From: JAHBVL01 sp964461025
Lineage (GTDB): Bacteria > Chloroflexota > Chloroflexia > Thermomicrobiales > UBA6265
Direction of reading: 5' to 3'
NCBI GenBank assembly: GCA_964461025.1
Contig: CAYWSE010000008.1
Coordinates: forward strand, 1-64,000
DNA length: 64,000 nucleotides
Shown here: positions 58,632 through 64,000 of the stretch, piece by piece
How positions within the stretch are numbered: position 1 is the first letter of the stretch
Layout: every line of letters begins with the position of its first letter
Made by a program: the position numbers and the translations under genes
The notes under the pieces: generated by a model
The model's input: the letters and a program-made list of their open reading frames with translations, nothing else
Databases searched by the model: none
What the model was told of the DNA's origin: nothing

Positions 58632-59503
58632 TACGAAAGCCTCACCACCGGATTCGTTAATGTTCCGATGCCGTTGATCGTGATGGAGACGACGTCGCCG
58701 TCTTCGAGGGTGAATTCGTTGGGCGGAACGATGCCGGTGCCGGTCATCAGGAAAACTCCGTGGAAAAAGGTCTGGTACCGGAATAGGTACTGCACCAAAT
58801 CCTCGAAGGTGCGATGCATCTGATTGGTGTTCGTCATTCCCTCGAATGCGACGACGCCATCGCGTTCGATTTGCAGCGTGATGCCCAGATTGCGGGGATC
58901 GTCAACCTCCCAGGCGAGGGCGATGATCGGTCCCAGTCCAGCGCCCTTGTCGAACATCTTGGCCTGCGGGAGATAGAGCGGGTTCTCGCCTTCGATGCTG
59001 CGGGATGAGACATCGTTGCCGATGGTGTAGCCGACGATTTCGCCGGCGCTGTTGATAACGAGCACGCACTCTGGTTCAGGCACATCCCAGGTGCTGTCGC
59101 CGCGAATGCCGACGGCCTGACCCGGTCCGCTGGTGCGAAAAACATTGGCCTTCAGGAAGAGCTCGGGGCGGTCCGCGTCATAGACGCGGTCGTAGACCGA
59201 CTTCTCCTGCGACTCCTCCATGCGGGCATCGCGACTGCGCAGGTAGGTGACGCCGGCGGCCCAGATTTCCTGCCAGTCGATCGGGGCGATCAGCTCGACC
59301 GAATCGAACGGCACTCCGGGCGTCCCGGCGATCGTCGCCAGGCTCGACTGGAGGTCCGCCGCGGAAAGTTCGAGCGCGTTGGCGAGCCGCTCGGGACCAC
59401 CGGCGGCAGCGGAGTCGATCACCGTATCACCGACGATCAAACCCAATTTGCCCTGATTTCGCGGACTGCCGTCGTCCGATCCCCGGTAGAGACAGAGTGG
59501 CAC
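58631..59503 (-). CDS. Fumarylacetoacetate hydrolase-family enzyme
   Basis: This 290-residue protein has the FAH C-terminal catalytic fold. Metal-binding acidic residues lie in EPECVLVINSAGEIVGYTIGND, followed by DVSSRSIEGENPLYLPQAK. Members include dehydratases of keto-deoxy sugar acids, hydrolases of acylpyruvates and decarboxylases. Position in an operon with altronate/galactarate dehydratase suggests a sugar-acid step, such as 2-keto-3-deoxy acid dehydration. The GTG start has GGGAG 8 bases upstream and lies 13 bases after the fused lutB-lutA stop. The exact reaction is not certain. Confidence 0.85.
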   Translation of the reverse strand: MPLCLYRGSDDGSPRNQGKLGLIVGDTVIDSAAAGGPERLANALELSAADLQSSLATIAGTPGVPFDSVELIAPIDWQEIWAAGVTYLRSRDARMEESQEKSVYDRVYDADRPELFLKANVFRTSGPGQAVGIRGDSTWDVPEPECVLVINSAGEIVGYTIGNDVSSRSIEGENPLYLPQAKMFDKGAGLGPIIALAWEVDDPRNLGITLQIERDGVVAFEGMTNTNQMHRTFEDLVQYLFRYQTFFHGVFLMTGTGIVPPNEFTLEDGDVVSITINGIGTLTNPVVRLS

Positions 59504-59516
59504 GGTTCAACTCCCT

Positions 59517-61748
59517 TCAGTCGATAGACGCGCTGATGTCGTCGAGTCGTTCAGCAATAAGCTCCGCGATGTGACGCACCTGGAGTGGTCGGCCCGCCTG
59601 ATCGCAACCGCCGCGCAAGTGCATGATGCATCCCTGATTATCGGTCACCAGCACGGGCGCGCCAGTCTGCTCGGCCGCGTCGAGCTTGCGATTCATCAAA
59701 CGTTCTGCGATCTCCGGGAAATCGAAGCTGAACGACCCGCCGAATCCGCAGCACATCGGGATGTCATCGAGCTCGCGCAGTTCGCAGCCCATAACATCGG
59801 CGAGGAGTCGGCGCGGTTCTTTCTTGAGCACCAGGGCATTCATTCCCTGACAGGAGTCGTGATAGGTCACGGCGACCGATGCACCAGAGGCGAGTGAACC
59901 ACTGTCGAGCTTGGCGACATTCTCCAGAAACGAGGTGAAGTCCATGACCTTCGCGGCGAGCTGCTTCGACCGCAGGAGCCAGGACGGCTCGTTGCGGAAG
60001 AGGTGCTGGTAGTCCTGGCTGAGCATCGCCACACAGCTGGCGCTGCCGGAGACGATGTAGTCGGCAGGAAAGCGAGCGAGTGTCGCTTCGAGAGTGTCGA
60101 TGGTTTGTCGCGCCATCCGCTTGGCGGCGTCGTCATCGCCCATGTTGCTGGCCGGCAGACCGCAGCAATTGAGCCCCTGTGGGTAGACCACCCGGACGCC
60201 AAAGGTACGCAGCGTGCGGGCGATCGCCTGCCCTTGTTCGGGATAGAGGCGGTCGGTCATGCAACCAGGAAAGAGCGCGACGGTCTTCCCCGCGGCGCCG
60301 TTGGCGACGACCGGTTGCTTCGCTTCCTCGAACGAACCTTGCGGCGTCAGGTTGCGGAGCGGCTCGTACGCGAGAGCGGGCAGACTCCGCCAGCTCGTTT
60401 GACGGCCGACCTTGGGCAGTTTTCGGGTTCGGATCATCCGGTTGCGGGCGAGGGGACGATCGAGGTACCGGCCCAGATTGGTCGTGACATCGACCGCATC
60501 TGGCCGCGAATAGATCGCCAGGATCATTCGCTTGATCGGCGACAGACCATAAGTTTCCACGACCATCTTGCGGACGTCGAGAATCTGGCGCGGCAGCGGT
60601 ATCTCGACCGGGCAGACCATTTCGCAGGCATTGCACGAGAGACAGAGGCTTTGCGGTTTGGCGATCGATTCGAGCCCGTGGTGAAAACCGGAAACGACCA
60701 GACCGATGGCGCCTGAGTAGATGTGCCCAAACACGTGCCCGCTCACCTCGGCATAGGGAGGGCAGACGTTCGAGCAGGCGCCGCAGCGAATGCAATGCAG
60801 CGCCTCGGCAAATTCGGGCATCGAGCGCATCATGCGGCGGCCATTGTCGACAAGGATGATGTGCATTTCGTGCCCAGGAGTCGGGCCGGTCATGAACGTG
60901 GTGTTCACGGTCAGACGCTGACCCGTCGAACTGCGGCCGAGAATCTTCAGCTGGGTCATGGCGTCGTCAAACGTCGGCACCAGCTTTTCGATGCCGGCGA
61001 GCACGATGTGCACCGGCGGCATCGATCCGGAGAGGCGACCATTGCCTTCGTTGGTGACGATCATCACGGTGCCAGTTTCGGCGATCAGCGCATTGGCGCC
61101 GTTCATCCCGACGCCGGCGGTGAAAAAGACTGGCCGGACGGCATCGCGAATCGCCCGGACCTGCTCCGGAATGTCTTCAAGCGAGACTTTGCGGTCGCCG
61201 ACGCGATTGAGCAGCGCGCCGACTTCCTGCCGGCCCATATGCAGGGCTGGTCCGACGATGTGGCTGGGTCGTTCGTGCGCTTGCTGAACGATCCACTCTC
61301 CGGCGTCGGTTTCGACGACCTCGATACCGTGATCAGCCAGGGCGTGATTGAGCTCGATCTCTTCAGAGACCATCGATTTCGATTTGGCGATCTGCGTGGC
61401 GCCGTGTCTTTCGCAGATTTGGCGGACGAGATCGATCGCGTCCTGGGCGGTAGCGGCATGATGGACGTTAACGCCGGCGCGGTTGGCCATCGATTCGAAG
61501 AGTTCGACGAAACGGTCGAGATTGTTGACGACGTGTGTTTTGGTCGATTTGAACTCGGTGCGGAGACGGTCGAATTCGATCTCGGAGACCGAGCGGTCGC
61601 GATTGCCGCGCCAACCGACCTGGAATCCGCCGATGTTCTTGCGGAGGCGAGGATTGGCGATCGCCTGCTGGTAGCGAACCGCAAACGGCAGCTCGGCGTG
61701 CTCGGCGATGCGGTCGTCTTTCCGGCGGAGGAGTCGCGTCGCCACCAT
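59517..61748 (-). CDS. Fused LutB-LutA iron-sulfur lactate oxidation subunit
   Basis: This 743-residue cytoplasmic protein joins two proteins that are separate in Bacillus. The LutB part has a LUD domain (about 70-310) and two 4Fe-4S clusters (Cys319, 322, 325, 329 and Cys369, 372, 375, 379). The LutA part (about 485-735) has two CCG domains, with CCGLP (528-529) and CCGFGGSFSFDFPE (666-667). With LutC it oxidises L-lactate to pyruvate. The ATG overlaps the lutC stop by one base (TGATG). The order of domains in the fusion follows electron flow in the complex. Glycolate oxidase-type use is an alternative. Confidence 0.9.
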   Translation of the reverse strand: MVATRLLRRKDDRIAEHAELPFAVRYQQAIANPRLRKNIGGFQVGWRGNRDRSVSEIEFDRLRTEFKSTKTHVVNNLDRFVELFESMANRAGVNVHHAATAQDAIDLVRQICERHGATQIAKSKSMVSEEIELNHALADHGIEVVETDAGEWIVQQAHERPSHIVGPALHMGRQEVGALLNRVGDRKVSLEDIPEQVRAIRDAVRPVFFTAGVGMNGANALIAETGTVMIVTNEGNGRLSGSMPPVHIVLAGIEKLVPTFDDAMTQLKILGRSSTGQRLTVNTTFMTGPTPGHEMHIILVDNGRRMMRSMPEFAEALHCIRCGACSNVCPPYAEVSGHVFGHIYSGAIGLVVSGFHHGLESIAKPQSLCLSCNACEMVCPVEIPLPRQILDVRKMVVETYGLSPIKRMILAIYSRPDAVDVTTNLGRYLDRPLARNRMIRTRKLPKVGRQTSWRSLPALAYEPLRNLTPQGSFEEAKQPVVANGAAGKTVALFPGCMTDRLYPEQGQAIARTLRTFGVRVVYPQGLNCCGLPASNMGDDDAAKRMARQTIDTLEATLARFPADYIVSGSASCVAMLSQDYQHLFRNEPSWLLRSKQLAAKVMDFTSFLENVAKLDSGSLASGASVAVTYHDSCQGMNALVLKKEPRRLLADVMGCELRELDDIPMCCGFGGSFSFDFPEIAERLMNRKLDAAEQTGAPVLVTDNQGCIMHLRGGCDQAGRPLQVRHIAELIAERLDDISASID

Positions 61749-62371
61749 CAGGAACCGCTCCCGGCTGGTGCTTCATCGACGAAAACGACGACCACGCGAC
61801 CCGGTCCCTGTACACCGACAGTCAGTGACATCTCAATATCGGCGGTCCGGCTCGGTCCGGTGAGGAGGGTGCTGTAGGCGCCGCCCGGCCGCTTCGCCTG
61901 CGCTCGCAGAAACGCGGCGATCTCATCGAGGCTGGCCAGCAATGTGCAGGTGGGGACGATCACGACCAGATTGAGCGAAAGCAGCCCGACCGACCGGTTC
62001 GCCAGATCGGGTTCAGAGAGGACCACCGAGCCAGTCTCGGCGATGGCGTGCTTTGCCAGAGCAACGCCGAGAGGCGCATCACGCGACTCCGCGGGGTCGA
62101 CAGCGACATCGAACTTCAGGCTGTTCCCTTCAGCGGTCTCGATGAACGCCGCGTCATAGGCCGCTTCGAGCTCGGCTGAGATCAACGCGATCTCGGTCCC
62201 GATCGCCTCGGCAAGCGTCTGGATGACGCTTTTCGCTTCGGCGACGGTCTCTACACGATGGACATCGACGCCAAGCGGCGCGATGCGCTCGCTGAAGAGC
62301 GCGACGCGTTCGGTCAATTGCTCGGGCGTGACGAGTCTCTCTTCGTGCCGAAGAGCCGACAGATAGTGCAT
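61748..62371 (-). CDS. lutC: LutC-like LUD-domain protein
   Basis: This 207-residue LUD/DUF162 protein is the third component of LutABC-type lactate utilisation. It includes the nucleotide-binding-like ETGSVVLSEPDLANRSVGLLSLNLVVIVP and a C-terminal GPSRTADIEMSLTVGVQGPG, which is the family signature. I chose the ATG at 62371, 4 bases after the stop of the dehydratase; the longer frame to 62437 overlaps that gene. It is coupled to the lutB-lutA fusion by a one-base overlap. Confidence 0.87.
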   Translation of the reverse strand: MHYLSALRHEERLVTPEQLTERVALFSERIAPLGVDVHRVETVAEAKSVIQTLAEAIGTEIALISAELEAAYDAAFIETAEGNSLKFDVAVDPAESRDAPLGVALAKHAIAETGSVVLSEPDLANRSVGLLSLNLVVIVPTCTLLASLDEIAAFLRAQAKRPGGAYSTLLTGPSRTADIEMSLTVGVQGPGRVVVVFVDEAPAGSGS

Positions 62372-62375
62372 AGGT

Positions 62376-63971
62376 CTAGAGCATCGCTCCGAGAATCCAG
62401 GGGTTGAACTCTTCCTGACCCACCCCGGCGGCTTCACTCTTCGTCTGCTCGCCCGACGCTACTGCGATGATCTTCTCGAAGATCTCCTCGCCAAGCTCGT
62501 CGAGGGTGATCCCATCGAGCACCTTGCCCGCATTGATGTCCATGTCCGGTTCCTGGTTGGCGTAGAGCGTGCTGTTCGTGGCGATCTTGATGCTCGGGGC
62601 CGGTTTGAAGCCGAACGCGCTGCCGCGACCCGTGGTGAAGCAGATCAATGTGCATCCACCGGCAACCTGACCGGTCGCCGAGACAGGATCGTAACCGGGA
62701 GAGTCCATGTGCACGAAACCGCGATCGGTCACCTGCTCGCCATAGCCGATAACGGCGTTCATCGGCGTCGAACCAGCTTTGGCCGCCGCGCCGAGTGACT
62801 TCTCGTAGATATTGGTCAATCCGCCGAGCTTGTTGCCGGGGGCCGGGTTGTTGTCGATCGTCCCACCGAAGTATTCGGTGTAATCCTCCCACCACTTGAT
62901 GCAGTCGAGAAGCTTCTGGGCGACTTCAGGGTTCTTGGCGCGGCGCGTCAGCAGATGCTCGGCGCCGTAGACCTCGGTTGTTTCACCGAGAACGACCGTG
63001 CCGCCCTGCTTGACCAGCAGGTCGCACGCCTTGCCCAGTCCGGGATTGGCAGTGACGCCCGACCATCCATCGGAACCGCCACATTGCAGCGCTACAACCA
63101 GCTCGGAGACAGGAATCTCGTCACGCTGGTACTTGTTGGCCTCGGGGAGGATCTTTTTCACCGCTTCGATGCCGAGCTCCACCGTTTTCAGGAATCCACC
63201 GTCCTGCTGAATGGTGATGACCAGCGGGGCATCCTCTTTCATCGGCGTGGCATCGATCATGTCGGTCGGTTGATTGACTTCGCAGCCGAGACTGAGAATC
63301 ACGTAGCCGGCGACATTCGGATGGTGAACGGTGCCGGCGAGCGTGCGCTGGAAGATGTAGAGATCGCGCGATCCGATATGAGCGCCGCAACCGCCCTTGT
63401 GCGGCAGGGCGATGACCTCGTCGACATTCGGGTAGTCATCGAGGGCGCCAGGCTGGCGGAAATACTCCGCCACCCGCACGGTGGCCGAGGATGAGCAGTT
63501 GACCGACGCCATGACGGCGACGTAGTTTCGGGTGCCGACGCGACCATCGGGACGGCGGAAACCCTTGAAGGTCCGGCGCTCCGCTTCCGGCACGTACTCG
63601 ACCGGAACGTAGTCCGCGCCGAACGCGTAGTCCTTCTCGAAGTCCTTGATGTAGACGTTCTGGGTGTGGACGTGCTGGCCCTTCTTGATCTCCTTCGACG
63701 CGAAACCGATCAGCTGACCATAGCGCATGATGCGGCCGTCGAGGGGGATATCGTGCAGAGCGACCTTATGTCCCGGCGGGACCATTTGCGAAACGCGAAT
63801 GACTTCGCCATCCGGCATCAGGAGCTGCGTTCCAGGAAGCAATGGCACCTTGGCAATGGCGACATCATCGTTCGGTTCGAGCAGCACGGTCAGTTCGCGC
63901 AGCGCAACGGGTTCGGTTGGCGCTTTGGACAGGGTGGCGATGGTATCGGCGCCAGGGACTGTTTGACTCAC
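62376..63971 (-). CDS. Altronate/galactarate dehydratase (UxaA/GarD family)
   Basis: This 531-residue enzyme dehydrates a hexuronate-derived sugar acid to a 2-keto-3-deoxy acid, with an iron or Fe-S site. The N-terminal SAF domain (about 30-110) is followed by the catalytic domain: GRVGTRNYVAVMASVNCSS, LPHKGGCGAHIG, LSLGCEVNQ, QCGGSDGWSGVTANPGLG and TTGRGSAFGFKPAPSIKI. Cys in KGGCGAH, SLGCEVN and QCGGSD are cluster candidates. The GTG start has GGAGGACT about 7 bases upstream. It leads an operon with lutC, the lutB-lutA fusion and the FAH-family gene. Its product could feed the KDG kinase encoded at 14869-15885. Confidence 0.9.
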   Translation of the reverse strand: MSQTVPGADTIATLSKAPTEPVALRELTVLLEPNDDVAIAKVPLLPGTQLLMPDGEVIRVSQMVPPGHKVALHDIPLDGRIMRYGQLIGFASKEIKKGQHVHTQNVYIKDFEKDYAFGADYVPVEYVPEAERRTFKGFRRPDGRVGTRNYVAVMASVNCSSSATVRVAEYFRQPGALDDYPNVDEVIALPHKGGCGAHIGSRDLYIFQRTLAGTVHHPNVAGYVILSLGCEVNQPTDMIDATPMKEDAPLVITIQQDGGFLKTVELGIEAVKKILPEANKYQRDEIPVSELVVALQCGGSDGWSGVTANPGLGKACDLLVKQGGTVVLGETTEVYGAEHLLTRRAKNPEVAQKLLDCIKWWEDYTEYFGGTIDNNPAPGNKLGGLTNIYEKSLGAAAKAGSTPMNAVIGYGEQVTDRGFVHMDSPGYDPVSATGQVAGGCTLICFTTGRGSAFGFKPAPSIKIATNSTLYANQEPDMDINAGKVLDGITLDELGEEIFEKIIAVASGEQTKSEAAGVGQEEFNPWILGAML

Positions 63972-64000
63972 GAGAGTCCTCCATGCGATCGGGGAAAGAT

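Overview
The window looks like a chromosomal stretch of a GC-rich, free-living member of the Chloroflexota, most likely the class Thermomicrobia. This is inferred from a clade II type nos operon without nosR, many twin-arginine (Tat) leaders of a shared MD-FD-L form, large LuxR-type ATPase regulators, sortase with LPxTG substrates, and abundant short interspersed repeats. There is no rRNA, tRNA, CRISPR array, prophage or intact transposon. A run of 10 N at 50023-50032 marks an assembly join, so gene order across that point rests on scaffolding.

Layout. 0-7.4 kb: nosZ-nosB-like-nosD-nosF-nosY-nosL-cytochrome c, all on the minus strand, for respiration of nitrous oxide. 7.7-16.8 kb: a Cys/Met-type PLP lyase, Hsp20, an orphan sugar-ABC ATPase, a LuxR-type ATPase regulator, 2-keto-3-deoxygluconate-type kinase, a GNAT and an orphan AbrB-type antitoxin. 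16.8-19 kb: thrC-thrB. 19.4-25.5 kb: HEAT-like protein, class F-like sortase, an enolase-superfamily dehydratase coupled to a DHDPS-family enzyme, and a tandem pair of unknown secreted proteins that share a palindromic upstream site. 25.8-30.9 kb: second LuxR-type ATPase regulator, M20 peptidase and a secreted protein. 31.3-36 kb: complete carbohydrate ABC transporter. 36.1-40.2 kb: hydantoinase hyuA-hyuB plus a small Cys protein. 40.4-42.6 kb: fused SdhD-SdhC anchor, VanZ-like protein and a MazF/RHH toxin-antitoxin pair. 42.7-47.5 kb: BMP-type nucleoside ABC transporter. 47.7-49.9 kb: moaC, sugar isomerase-like protein, alpha/beta hydrolase. 50.2-57.7 kb: peptidoglycan amidase, AbrB-PIN toxin-antitoxin, a second M20 peptidase, and two cysteine-rich LPxTG surface proteins. 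57.7-64 kb: 2H phosphoesterase and an operon of altronate/galactarate dehydratase, lutC, a lutB-lutA fusion and an FAH-family enzyme.

How the parts fit. The cell appears to live on sugars, sugar acids, lactate, nucleosides and cyclic amides or peptides, and can use N2O as electron acceptor. Many secreted proteins carry Tat-like leaders. The sortase and the two LPxTG proteins, though 33 kb apart, form a plausible surface-display system.

The intergenic DNA is unusually structured. It holds REP-like palindromes bounded by GTAG, a MITE-like element of about 100-125 bp ending in inverted GTCATTCTGAGC, and degenerate tandem arrays with 7- or 8-base periods. Strong hairpins follow the first gene of three operons (nosZ, the sugar-binding protein and the BMP-binding protein).
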